Below, one piece after another: positions 10,606 to 24,100 of a DNA stretch of 49,905 bases (position 1 is its first letter; each line of letters begins with the position of its first letter). A program made the position numbers and the translations under genes. The notes under the pieces were generated by a model, which did no database searches, had not been told where the DNA came from, and saw nothing but the letters and a program-made list of their open reading frames with translations. This DNA is from Paulinella micropora (Eukaryota; Cercozoa; Imbricatea; Euglyphida): NCBI GenBank assembly GCA_009731375.1, contig BJOX01000089.1:526785-576689 (forward strand). The letters run 5' to 3'.

Positions 10606-10961
10606 AGTATTTCAAACTCATTTGAATTTTTCTGTCCAAAGCTTTCAAATGCTAACAATTTCTCTTATTTCTGGCTTTCCTAGCTCTGCCTGGCTTTGCC
10701 TGTCAGGCTCCTCCCTGTGTTTCCGTGCTATCTGCTTGAGTTGAAGCACTCAAGCTCGCGACAGGACTTGCGTTTTTTGTTTTTCTTTTTTCACGATCAA
10801 AGGGGGGGCTCCTACAAAACCTTTCTGGTATGAACCACATTGGAGTACTCATTGGTCGTGTTCAAGCTCCTCTCGAAATAATTCGAAATGACATATATTT
10901 TGGATGCTTTATTAGTACTTTTATTTACCAATCGCATGGTACATATTTAAATGAAAACAAA
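10606..10961. other. Intergenic region between divergent genes; nothing recognised
   Basis: Lies between the minus-strand kinase and the plus-strand MYND gene, so it may hold promoters for both, but no motif is clear. Confidence 0.5.
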
Positions 10962-13379
<2,418 letters not shown>

Positions 13380-13410
13380 CGGCAGTTGGCTGGAGATATA
13401 AGCTAACCAC

Positions 13411-13456
13411 TAAACACTAACCCTAACCCTAATCGTAACCTTAACCCTAACCCTAA
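13411..13456 (+). repeat. Interstitial telomere-like repeat (CCCTAA variants)
   Basis: Six to seven units of CCCTAA or close variants (CGTAA, CCTTAA), 31 bp after the MYND stop codon. The TTAGGG-type unit is found in many eukaryotes; the degenerate units point to an old internal tract. Confidence 0.8.
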
Positions 13457-14055
13457 GCATTTAATTCAATGGCTCGACTACTGTGTGGAAAAGGCGACCG
13501 AAGCGTGCTTTTGGTGTGTTCTTTTTCGCATAGGAACTGAGCTATGTTTGTGTGGACTATTTACGAGAGTCCAGAAGCAACAAATTTATGCAGCGGAGGC
13601 TCAGCTGACCGCTCAAAATTTTTTTGGGTCTTAACATCATTTGGCATAAGCTTTTATGTGAGCTTGTTTTCATGTTCTTGTTGACGATGCTCCAAACCAC
13701 CCCATTAGAACTAATCATAGTAATGAGGCATCGCCTCATGCAGTCAGGACTACTGTGGTAGTCTTATTTTGCGGGTCTAAACAGACATTGTGTAATTACG
13801 TACGAGGTACAGTATTAGTAATAGTATCAAGTACAATATAAAACGTGTTAAGAAATTCAATAGACTCTGAATGGCCAAGCCGAACTTGACACCTGATGGA
13901 AGTAACTGTAAGTTAGCTTGGTCGAACCAATCACCGCCTCATTATAAAATATTTTATATGCACTTCAATGATTTTTTCTCCTTTTGTATCTCTTTGATAC
14001 CACTTCCATTTTCCTCTTAAGAAAACTGATATGCAAGTCTTGACTAACCCCCTGC
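13457..14055. other. Non-coding; no gene recognised
   Basis: AT-rich with only short open frames (60 codons at most) and no motif that I can identify. Confidence 0.5.
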
Positions 14056-14158
14056 GAGGGTTTAGGCATCACCCCCCGGATAGCCGGTAAAAAGTACACT
14101 TTTTCCAGTATCGTTTGTCCGGATTGGACCTAATGTCATTTTATTCCTGGTCTCATTG
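14056..14158 (+). repeat. LTR-like fragment related to 6643-6770
   Basis: Shares TAGGCATCACCCCCCGG, GATAGCCGGTAAAAAGTA and TTTGTCCGGATTGGACCT with the inferred LTR start of element 1, with a short internal deletion. Possibly a degraded solo LTR; its 5' end reads TTTAGGC instead of TGTAGGC. Confidence 0.6.
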
Positions 14159-14711
14159 TAAACTTACGAGGTTGCCGGGGGAGGGGTTCCCATCCTGTAG
14201 ACGCCACTTGGTCTTTATTGAGACAGAAGGAAACTGAGCCAAACACTGGCTCAACTTGTCAATTTGAACTATCTACCAGCAACCCGCCTAACATGACTTT
14301 TTTGCCGTTTCTGGTCGAAAAGAATATATTTAATGATGCCTATCCTTTTACTCAACCAATCCAAGCCACTCCGCCGCGCCTAGTAACCAAATTCTCAGTG
14401 TTCTTAATACTATGATTATCATTTGAAAAAAGTGTCAAAGATGGTGGAAAATGTGCGAGACCTAAGCCTAAGCGGAGCCTAAAACAACCAAGGCAAACAA
14501 CAGCCAATCATCTCCCGTTGTCCGGCCTAACGATAATATATTCGGCTGCAGTCTAAAAACTTCAGTGTACTACGGCCACTTCTAGTAATATTATCGTTAC
14601 TCAGTTAAGAGGGTTATTAATATTACTATCAACTCAGTGCCTCTTATTGCGTCTGGACTGACACAAGGGTCACCTATCATATGTAATTTCAATATAAGGA
14701 AAAAATCCTTA
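14159..14711. other. Non-coding flank of element 2; no gene recognised
   Basis: Short open frames only. The last four bases (14708-14711, CTTA) form the target-site duplication of element 2. Confidence 0.5.
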
Positions 14712-15091
14712 TGTAGGCGCAGATATGTAAATATGCGACCTTTTCTTATACCCCTATACACAGTGATGTATAGAAGAGCTATATCTCTTTAAGATGTAGT
14801 TATATCCGTTTTTATTTATATACTTTTGAGCCGGTTGAAAACGATAATATTACGATTCATAACCGGTACTACTTTTTTAAGCAGTATAATATTATCGTTA
14901 GGGTGACATTGGGAAATGCCTCTCTTTTTCCCTTTTTATTGCTTGGCTCTGACAGTCTCCTACATTTTCCGCCATGCTGGTTTCCTCGCTTTGTAGAGGA
15001 AGATTAGGTTACTTTCAGAGTGCTGTGGAATTGGAAGGATAAATACCCCGGCTTAAATTAAATAATATCTTTTGTATTATAACCGGCAAAA
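14712..15091 (+). repeat. 5' LTR of element 2
   Basis: Begins TGTAGG and ends CCGGCAAAA. An alternative end is the CA at 15087-15088. The end at 15091 is preferred because it yields the CTTA target duplication and places the primer-binding site 1 nt away. Confidence 0.92.
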
Positions 15092-15092
15092 G

Positions 15093-15110
15093 TGGAGTCC
15101 CAGCCTAGAT
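15093..15110 (+). other. Primer-binding site of element 2
   Basis: TGGAGTCCCAGCCTAGAT begins with the TGG expected opposite a tRNA CCA end. Its complement parses as a tRNA 3' end: CCA, discriminator U, a 7-nt acceptor strand CUGGGAC and a 5-nt T-stem strand starting with the conserved C61. The tRNA identity is not determined; U73 is typical of tRNA-Cys among others. Confidence 0.75.
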
Positions 15111-16496
15111 TTTTTTATATCCTCCAAATTTCAATTCAGCAATTTGAAAATAGCCACTCCCCTAAGCAAAGAAAGAAGGAAAGGTAGTTGAGGAGTGTAG
15201 GAAAGGAGTTGGGGGGGTATTAGTAGCTTGCAGTGCACAAAAACAACAGTGAAATCTTGCACAGAGGCCCATACAGCGGCACGGTAAGACACTCGTTGTG
15301 TGTACGATTTTAACACCTCAGGCAGTGTGTTTGGAGTGTGTAGGGTGCAAAGAAAGTGTACTCAGTGGGACAGAAACGTTAGGGGGCTCAATAGTGTGAT
15401 TGTCGACACATTGTCGAGCCAGAGGAGTGCTTAACAAACACACACAAGGAGAAGGAAAACACCCTCCTATCAATTCTGCCAACACTCCTACACGTATACC
15501 TACACATACTCCTCACGAGGAGAATAACCAACAATTACACGCTCTAACTCTTGTTTGTACTGCCACAAACACGTAACACACACAAACGTTGTTGACACGT
15601 CAATACGTGCAGCGAGGCAGAAGAAAAAACAAACAAACGACACACATACAGAATCCTATTCCTCTGGCATAAAACCTGTTTATACAAACAACACCCATCC
15701 CACACCAAAGAAGGTAGCCATCTCTCAACGGGGTGGTAGGCCAGTCTATTAAGACATAGGCCGGGTGCATTGAGTGTATTGAAGACACGGGGGCTAAAAA
15801 GGAGTGTGTTTTGGGAACGATTTTTATTTTTGTTCACAAACAACGAAACACACACCCCACATCACACTCAAACACTCCAACGTGTTGTGTGGTGTCATAT
15901 AGGTCAGCAAGGACAAGAACTCGGATACCGAGTTGCTTCCAAGACAATCGACAACAAGTGTGTGAAGAGTCTACATACACATACAAAAACATACACGACA
16001 ACACTCACAAACCTACCCACCACAATCAGACAAGACATTGTCAAACGAAGGTTGCTCTTTGAGTTTGGAAAAGACTCCTTCTTGAAAAAGGACAAGAATA
16101 TGGTGATTCATTGGGCAGAGCCCAGAAGGAATCATCGAAAACCTTTTTGTACTTTTTTTGTTGTGTCATCAGAAGGGGGGTTACCGAGTTGCAGTAAATT
16201 TGTTGTGTATTGCCAGGGTGCACACGTACACATCGTCTGGCTTGGCAGAAGGAACAGCAAGGCTTCCCCCGACAGAGGGAGAGGGTGAGTCCACCAAGTC
16301 CTTGACTGTTATTTGTTGATTGTTGTGTTGGGTGTGAGTTGGTTGTCGTGTTGTTTTACATCGTGCTTGACACAAGCATTGACGACACAGTGAACAGAGC
16401 ACACGACAACAAAAGACAAACACAACAGCACACTTACACAACACGAGAACATACGACCCTATCTGCTCGTTTCAACCCTTCAGGGGCACACTGAAC
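15111..16496 (+). other. Leader of element 2; no convincing gene
   Basis: About 1.4 kb rich in CA/CACA. A 172-codon open frame at 15770-16288 has no ATG at its start and no recognisable motif, so I do not call it a gene. Packaging and dimerisation signals would be expected here but cannot be identified by eye. Confidence 0.5.
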
Positions 16497-18479
16497 ATGG
16501 TATGGATAGGCTCTAAAACGAGATCATCCATCGCTATAAAACTCGACATGTCTGACGAAGCAGACGGTAAGGACACGCCCGCCACAGGCGGCGGTTTTAC
16601 CACTCCCGCAAGGGGAGGAGGACGAGCACAGGAGGAACCTGTCCCTCGCTCCCCATGGAGAGGGCCCGACAATGGGTTGGTAATTCCGGCTCGTGCAATT
16701 CAAACGAAGGTGGTGCTGGACCGATACCGAGGCCCAGCCGAGGGATGGCCAGGCAACCCTCTAGATGAAATGGAACATGGGACAAACCTAAACGACACCT
16801 CGATGCATCTTTTCCCAAATAACATGTACGAGGAAGCGACTTGGTACAGGTGTGTGTTCAAGGAGCCCTCGATACAAGGGGCTATTGGACTAATGCATTT
16901 GTTCAATCCGAGCCTTACTGCAAATGGTACCGCTACCATACATCATGTTATGGACCTCTACAGGGTTCTGGCAACCGTGCGTAACTCCTTATTAGACGAG
17001 GCGTGGCAGATAAACCACCAAAGGTATCCAGCTCTGCTGAATACCGAAAAAGGATCTGCAACCCTCTCTCACTTTTCCTTTCACACAGGACCCAGATAAA
17101 GAACTAGCTATAGGCACAAAGTGGCCCAACTCGGCAGGGTTGCTGGTATTTATCTCGGAGATACAAGCTTGGAATATAGTTTCAGCACGAAACCTGAGTG
17201 CTGCGGTGCAATTTGGAATCTCACCCTCACAGAGCACAAGAGCTGGAAGAAACAGCTTCTCCCCTCTGAGGACGATTCAACAGCAGCTGCCCAAGCCCGG
17301 GACACCCTTAACGAGCTGCTTGATACAATCGAACAGCATCAGTGGACATGGGTGAGTAGGATGGCAACGAAGTTCAAATACTTCAAGGCCAACATGGTGT
17401 TGGAGAAGGCTATTAGAGGTGGTAAGGCGATGGAAAAGAAAATCGCTCCCCATCTGGCGGTTAAGCTCTATTGGTGCAACTTCCTCGCTATGTGAGTTAG
17501 TAGCACAGACCATCAGTGACATCCTCCGAATTCGCCTAGCGAACGAGGTTCATGTCACATATGGCAATGATGGCAGAGCAACCGTCGTCCCAGAGGGAAC
17601 GACATTCGTCTTCTTTCACAGAACGGTAGTTGTCCCGCCCCCGGGAAACCAGGGGGGTGGCAGACACAACCGATCTTCAAACACCACGGAAGAACAAAAG
17701 AAAACGAACGACAAAATTGGTCGAACGAGCTCTGACTCGGCTCGACAAGGCCACAACTTTTGACTATGGCAAGTATAACCCGCAAGTCAATATTGATTAT
17801 GGCGAAGGTATCTTGCTTTTGTTGGGCTATACGTGTCTAGACAGCACGATTGGACAGTTCAGTCTAACCACTGCTGACACTAAACAGATATTAGCCAATA
17901 AAGCCAGTCGTTGGGCATCCCAAGACTTGTTAACGCATAAGTGGCCACGATGGGATGAGGAAGCGGGTCGATTGATCCAAGGGGGACAACTGAAGCCTCC
18001 CAGCCGACCTCATTACCTGCTCGAACAATTTGTAAAGGGAGCCAACTGGGGTTTCATGTGCGACCCTATTATCGTCGCCGACCTGGTGTCGGCAATGGCA
18101 CAACGTATGTGGGAACGATGTGCCACACAACGAAATCGTGGACCTCCCACAAAAGTTGATCAAGCCCCTTGTTCCTGCGGATTTGGCGATGTTACTGGTG
18201 GCAGTCCTTAAGGGCATCGCTGGAGCAACGACCACCAAAGGCCGAACAACGGGGGAAAGATACATTCGCAACGTTTTGTCACAGGCACAGGATGCCGATG
18301 ACCGCGCATTCTCGCTTCAGAGTTTTCGCGTTAACCGATTGGTCGAAGTATCCGCGTGGGATGCAACTTTTGTGAAGAAGATCTTCGGCTCTAAATCGGA
18401 CAAGGACGAACGCATGCGGCGGGCAAACATCTTGCTGCAGGCCATGCAGGCTGTAGGATTGTCGTTGCCTGATCATTAG
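16497..18479 (+). pseudogene. gag: Gag-like N-terminal region of element 2, frame-broken
   Basis: ATG at 16497 opens a 200-codon frame with a Gly/Pro-rich N-terminus and an α/β-looking segment ending at TAA 17097. Protein-like sequence then continues through overlapping frames: 17140-17215 (+1), 17215-17490 (amphipathic helices, EHKSWKKQLL to KLYWCNFL), 17480-17640 (+1), 17640-18200 (+1; basic start RKNKRKRTTK, then helix-rich) and 18120-18479 (+1; helix-rich, ends SLPDH before TAG). Helical content and position directly after the leader suggest capsid. I do not recognise a specific Gag family. Either several indels broke it or the base calls contain indels. Confidence 0.55.
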
Positions 18480-19016
18480 GCCAAGGCAAACGAACCACAG
18501 TTCGACATACTGTCCTTCGTCACATCCACCTCATGGGGAGACCACTCTTATACGGGGTCCAGCTCCTAGTATCAGAGATCCCCCTCGAGTTCACCTAACC
18601 CATACTGGTCATCGTCGTCGAGCTCATCGAGCTCCTCGAACTCGTATTGGGGCCAGGGGCCGCGACATTCTCCAAACCCATACGCATCTACATCTTCTCC
18701 AGCGGGGGGTAGCCCTAACCCATATGCCCAACAATCCACTTCGGGATTTCATTCTCCACCACCGGTGGGCTTGACATCACCACCTCATACTTACCAAGCA
18801 CCACAGTTTACCATGCCCATCTACTCACCACCGCCCTTACCACCCCCCATGTTACCTCCCACACCACCGCCAGTTAGCCAGACACAAGGGGCTCCGCCCT
18901 CACGTCAACCGGCGACAAAGAAAAAGAAAACACGTACAATCCCACGGCAAACCAATCAACCTCTCAGCTCCTTAGCCATCGATCCTGGTCCAGCTCATTG
19001 CCCGTACAGGATATAG
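18480..19016 (+). pseudogene. gag: Ser/Pro-rich part of the Gag-like region with SPNPY repeats
   Basis: This is the same frame as the preceding helix-rich part, past TAG 18477-18479, with another TAG at 18567-18569. It encodes a Ser-rich tract with three SPNPY units (near 18594, 18672 and 18711), then a Pro-rich tract (PPPLPPPMLPPTPPPV) and a basic KKKKTR cluster, ending at TAG 19014-19016. Such Pro-rich and late-domain-like regions are common in retroelement Gag; no canonical PPxY or P(T/S)AP motif is certain. Confidence 0.5.
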
Positions 19017-19952
19017 AGGTTAGACGACCTTGGCAACCCGCCTACGGTCAAATCTAATACTTTGTGTGATTGTTTTCATCACGCACTGGCTTTTAACTGT
19101 TTACCAGAACGTCGATTTTGGGTATGGCCATGCCTCATGGGAAAGTCGTGTCAGCGATGGCACACATTCCCGGGCACTCCGCAGCACCCAATAGCGATGA
19201 GACGGTACATACGCCGATACAAGGCGGGAGAGTCGAAGGTCAAAAGGCCGGAGGATGGCAATTGGGTGCCCTGCCCGAAACAGCAGGCACACATGAACTT
19301 GCCATTCCCGGACGTTGATGAACACGGACGGGTCTCTCTGATGCCAAACGGGCACGTGGTGAGTTGGTGCGCCGCCTTCGATGCGGAAGCCGAAATGCTC
19401 AAAAGCCAATTCCCGGCGGCGGGTAAGTTCGCGGCATACATGCCCGGGCAGGAGTCACTCCTGAGCCAGATGGGTAAGCCTACAGCACGCAAACGCAAAC
19501 GCAAACGCAAGCAACACGTCACATGTGTTGTGCAGGCCAAGGCCAGTCAGCAGGACACAAGTCCTACAAGAAGCGCAAACTCAAGTCCTAGACAATCAAC
19601 GGAAGGGACACACCCCCAGGCACGTAAGCGGGTGCGTTTTGCACACCCGTTGGAAACGATAGCCACCGCAGAGGGTGATGGACTAGTTGTCGGGACAGGC
19701 GCAGAAGTAACAGAAACACTAGTTAATAGGGTGATGGTAACGGAGGCCACACCAACGCCAGGTCAGGTAACACAAGCCGATATCGAGTCACCGACGGCTA
19801 GGGTTGCTGTGTCCCCACCCGCACCAGTAGTAGATAAGACAGTAAGAATGGAGGCTACACCAACGCCAGGTCAGGTGACACAAGTCAGTATCGAGTCACC
19901 GACGGCTAGGGTTGCTGTGCCCCCTTCTACACCTTGCTGTGCAAGTAGATAG
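19017..19952 (+). pseudogene. gag: Gag-like region with a CCCH zinc finger and basic tract
   Basis: The frame continues directly after TAG 19014. It contains a C-x10-C-x5-C-x3-H finger (CLPERRFWVWPCLMGKSCQ then RWH; Cys at about 19098, 19131, 19149 and His at 19161), instead of the CCHC knuckle usual in Gag nucleocapsid. A basic tract RKRKRKRK follows at about 19485-19510, a plausible nuclear localisation or RNA-binding patch. The end holds two copies of a degenerate 39-codon repeat (ATPTPGQVTQ...IESPTARVAV) near 19746-19820 and 19854-19925. The frame ends at 19952; a +1 frame continues. Confidence 0.6.
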
Positions 19953-20589
19953 TCTTGCGGGGGTCTCAGACCCCTCGATCACAGTCAATAATACTGCTAC
20001 GGCAGGGGTGAGCGAAGAGATAACAGAGGGGCACAACAGTAGTCGTGGCCGTCCACCTTCACCTAAGGTGACGACCTTCCGCAACAATGTACAGGCGGAC
20101 CCTCACCCATCTCCACCCGAAGACGATGCCGCACAGGCGGCTAGTGAGGATGATGATAAAATGGACGGGCTAAGTTGCCGTGTCCGCACAGCGGACACCT
20201 GCGTAAGCAAGGCAGGTTCCATCCCAGTCGCCTCACTACAGAAAACAGCCCTTTTTGAGAACAAGGTGATTAAAATTAAAGCCAGGGCAAAACAACAAAT
20301 AGCACCTCAACGGTCTTTGCTCGGTCGTGGTGTTCGACTAGCCCCGGGAACGGTGGCCGGTTCCGATATTAATCACCCGAATATACCGCATATTGACCAT
20401 GCATTCCCCACACACAGACAACATGTATACTACATCACCATTCACAGCACAGAACTCTGTAATGCTCCCGGGCCCACGGGATGGCCCAAGAGTTGCTCCG
20501 GCGGTCGTAAGCCAGATGGGACTAACACCCTTGGTGGACCCGGACAAGCTTGGCGATGCCCAACGCCGGAGGGCGCGCAGGTATGCTGA
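19912..20589 (+). pseudogene. Gag-Pol linker frame of element 2
   Basis: An open frame in the +1 register relative to the CCCH block. It is acidic and Ser/Pro-rich (PPEDDAAQAASEDDD) and then basic (KVIKIKARAKQQ), with no recognised domain. Protein-like sequence fades near 20390, where the protease frame begins in the next +1 register. Confidence 0.45.
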
Positions 20590-21127
20590 GATGGAGCTGC
20601 AACAAGCACTCATCTCGACAGCCGAACCCCAGGACCTCCCTGCGGCGGAGGCAAGGGGCATGAGCTACACTTGTCTATTTTGGCGGGAGCTCAACGCCCA
20701 CCTGGATACCGGTAACGATAGCATGGTACAAATCACTTTCGCGGGTAAAAGATTTATAGATAAATTCGGAAAGTTATTCGATTTCACGCGCGAGGGGAAG
20801 CTTGGATATATCCGGGGTGCTAGCGACGGAAGGAGTGCGATCATTGGTCGTATACCGTTGACGGTGGAATTCCCCACTGGCATGACATACACAATACACG
20901 TCTTGGTGGTGCCAGATTTCCCGGGAACAATAGTGCTGGGTAAACCTGATCTGAAGACGATGGAAGCTCAGCTTTTATTAGGGCAGGATGTTATTAAATA
21001 TGGAAGGGGCCGACATGTGGCGGAATACCCCATACTTAACCCTAGTCCAGAACGTCCGGTAGATCACCCGTATAGGGGGAGAGCGCAGGTGACCTTGATC
21101 CCACCCGCAGCCCCCCATACCGCATGA
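20393..21127 (+). CDS. pro: Retropepsin-like aspartic protease of element 2
   Basis: The frame has the catalytic motif LDTGNDS near residue 105 and a distal hydrophobic segment VVPDFPGTIVLGKPDL that corresponds to the second half of the retropepsin fold. The homologous frame of element 1 (67-534) has lost D-T-G. Upstream residues are Arg/Glu-rich. The frame ends at TGA 21125-21127, and the Pol frame, open from 21099, lies in the +1 register, giving a 29-bp overlap. Retroelement proteases act as homodimers to cleave Gag and Pol. The ATG at 20393 may be internal. Confidence 0.7.
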   Translation: MTMHSPHTDNMYTTSPFTAQNSVMLPGPRDGPRVAPAVVSQMGLTPLVDPDKLGDAQRRRARRYAEMELQQALISTAEPQDLPAAEARGMSYTCLFWRELNAHLDTGNDSMVQITFAGKRFIDKFGKLFDFTREGKLGYIRGASDGRSAIIGRIPLTVEFPTGMTYTIHVLVVPDFPGTIVLGKPDLKTMEAQLLLGQDVIKYGRGRHVAEYPILNPSPERPVDHPYRGRAQVTLIPPAAPHTA

Positions 21128-24100
21128 TATACGGACACAGCAGCGTGTTACGCCCGCTGGCACAGCATGGGTTTACACGAATGTTTATGTCCCGGAGCTG
21201 ACCGGCCCATGGGCGGGCTTCGAGGATTTAGCAGGTGAGCGCGAGGCCCAAATCTTGCTGCTGCGGAAGCAGGATGAATCATGGCACGGGTTTGACCAAA
21301 CCTGCCTATATGGGGGTGGGCAGAAACGGCCACATGAATTCATAAGGGTCAAATCGAGCTTGGTTTTCCATGCATCTAAACGCCTCACAGAGGACGATAA
21401 TGTGATGGAAAAGTTAAAACTGTATAAGGAATCGGAGCCCATACAGCCCGAGAACCTGTCGAAGGTGCCGAAACTCCTGGCTGACAGGTTGGATCGGGGC
21501 GAAGACATCACCATTATACTCCCGATACACCCCACCGTGATGTGGTGGAGGGATGTATTGGATAGGGTGGTCGATGACCCAATACCGATACCTAGTCGAC
21601 AGGCTAAACCACTCATGGCATTCCGATTATGATCAAGGCAGGATGGTCTGGCATACAGAATCAAACTACTGACCCGTAAGGTGGATGACATGCGGGAGAT
21701 TGCCTTTCAGATCTTTCAGGGGTTCTTTCACAAGTCGGCAGCGAAACAATACGCCGATATGTTAGTAGAACTTCAGGAATTTGCAACATGGGACAACCAG
21801 TCCACCACGCGATACCCAGGCAGGGACGCGAAGGATGAGGTTGAGGATCCGGACTCCATCTTAGAGTACCCGGATGACCCGAGAGACCAGAAACCGGTCG
21901 AAGAGATCATCGACGAAGTCGTGGCGCGACAGTCAGGGTCACCAGACTTTGTTCGGGATCTCAAGGCTCAGTTTCTGAAGAATAAGACACTTTTTGGACC
22001 CCTTGTAGCCGGCGGCGTGACGCACACTGCTGCTAAGATAGAGCGACAAGTGCGACAGACGATGCCTCGTCTCCGCGGATCGCGCCTCAGTTACAAGGAG
22101 GAGCAGATCTGCGAGGAAATGATTCAAGATATGTTGGCTAAACGGCTAATAGAAGCGTCGTGGTCGAAGTACCGATCATCGGTTCGGCTTGCGCCAAAGC
22201 CGGATGGCAAGCAACGATTTTGCATCAATTACACGAGGCTCAATAAGATCATCAAGAGCGTTGAGGCACCAATCCCCCGTATGCGGGATGGCCTCAACCG
22301 ACTCCGGGATGCTAAGTTCTTTACAAAGCTAGACTTGAAGAATGGATTCTGGAACATCCCTTTGGATGTGGACAGTCGGGCACTGACGGCCTTCGCCGTC
22401 GGCGGGAGACTGTACCAGTGGACAGTCCTCCCGATGGGATTGAAAACCGCCCCGGCTATCTTTCAGGATTGCATGAATCAAGCTCTGTCCGACCCGAAGT
22501 ACGGTGATCCGAAGTTCACCGAAACTTACGGACATACTAACCAGTATAGCTTTTGTTACATCGATGATATCGTTATTTATTCAAAGACAGAAGCGGAGCA
22601 CCTGGTTCACGTGTCGGACATCTTGAGACGCCTAGAAGCCTTCGGCCTCAGGTTGAACCTAGAGAAGTGTTCGTTCGCTAAGGACCACATCGATTATCTA
22701 GGGTACAGAGTCAAGGATGGGGTAATAGTGTTGAAGCCGGAGAAGCGGGACGCTATCCGTTCCCTTCCACGCCCAAACACGCGCACAGCGCTGCATTCCT
22801 TCCTCAGTATGGCACAGGTGTACTCGGAATTTATTCCGAACTTCCAGGACTTTGTAAAACCATTACGGGACTTCTGCCTTCACGGCGACCCGGATGGTGA
22901 ATGGCCGCCAAAGGCGGCGGAAGTATACACAAAGCTAAAGGAGGCGTTGACACGAGACCCCCTCACAGAGGGCGGATCGGTTTTGGTTCTCCCCGACTTT
23001 GAGAAGCGTTTGGTTGTAGCAACCGACGCGTCGAAATATGCGATGGGGACCGTCTTGCAACAATACGATTCTGACCACAAACAGTTGAGACCGATCATGT
23101 TCGTCAGCAAGAAGTTGACGCCCGAACAGGTCAACTATTGCACCAGACAACGTGAAGCGTTGGCGATAGTTTGGGCGTTCAGTCGGCTGAGGGAGTACTT
23201 GTGGGGTGCTCCGAACATATTGGTTCAAACAGATCACGCCAACCTTAGATGGCTCATGGACCGAGAGCATACGGGACGGCTGGCCCGATGGCAGTCGGAG
23301 CTGGCCTTGTATGATTTTACCATTGAGTACATTAAAGGTAAAGAAAATACGGTCCCAGATAGCCTATCACGGATGCCTCGGGTGAAAGGCTCCGTAGGCG
23401 ACGGATTAGACCGCTTTGCATCAGAAACTCCCACGGCCTGCCTAGTCGGATGGACAGCCGATGATGACTGGACGGCCACGGAGCATACAGCAGATTTCAA
23501 AGACACGTTGCCGGCGGGGATGGCATACATGGCCACCAACACGCAAAGCTGGTCACCGGGATATAGACCCAATCTCAAGCTGAACTGTTGGACCAGCTGC
23601 AATGCATACGTCGCGTGTGCTGCGCGCAACACGAAGCTGAGCTGGCAAGACCTGCTGGAGGAGATCGACACCCAGTCGGACATCCTCAGCGAGGGAGATA
23701 TAAAGCCGGGTCAGACCAATGAATATGAACCCTCCTTTAACGCATTTTTCGCGGATAGGACGCAGTCGTTCTGGGTACCCCAGCATGTTCACCATGAAAG
23801 GTCGGCGATTATCGCGGCTGCCGAGCGAACACACCGAACAGAGGGGCCTATAAGCCTAGTCACCAGTGCTCTCCAGCTGGATGACATGGATATGACGGTG
23901 GCGAGCCCCGAGGTGTTTGGTCAGTTGGCGAAGAGCTCCAAGGAATGGGGCTCATTGCTCACGCTATTGACCCGATAGCAAATCCTGAGACGAGAGAAAT
24001 ACGAGCCCATAAGAAAACGATGACCTGGCACGATAACCTCCTGTGGTATAACCTCCTGTGGTATAAGGGGGCAGGCGGTAAGTGGGAAAAGACGCCTTCA

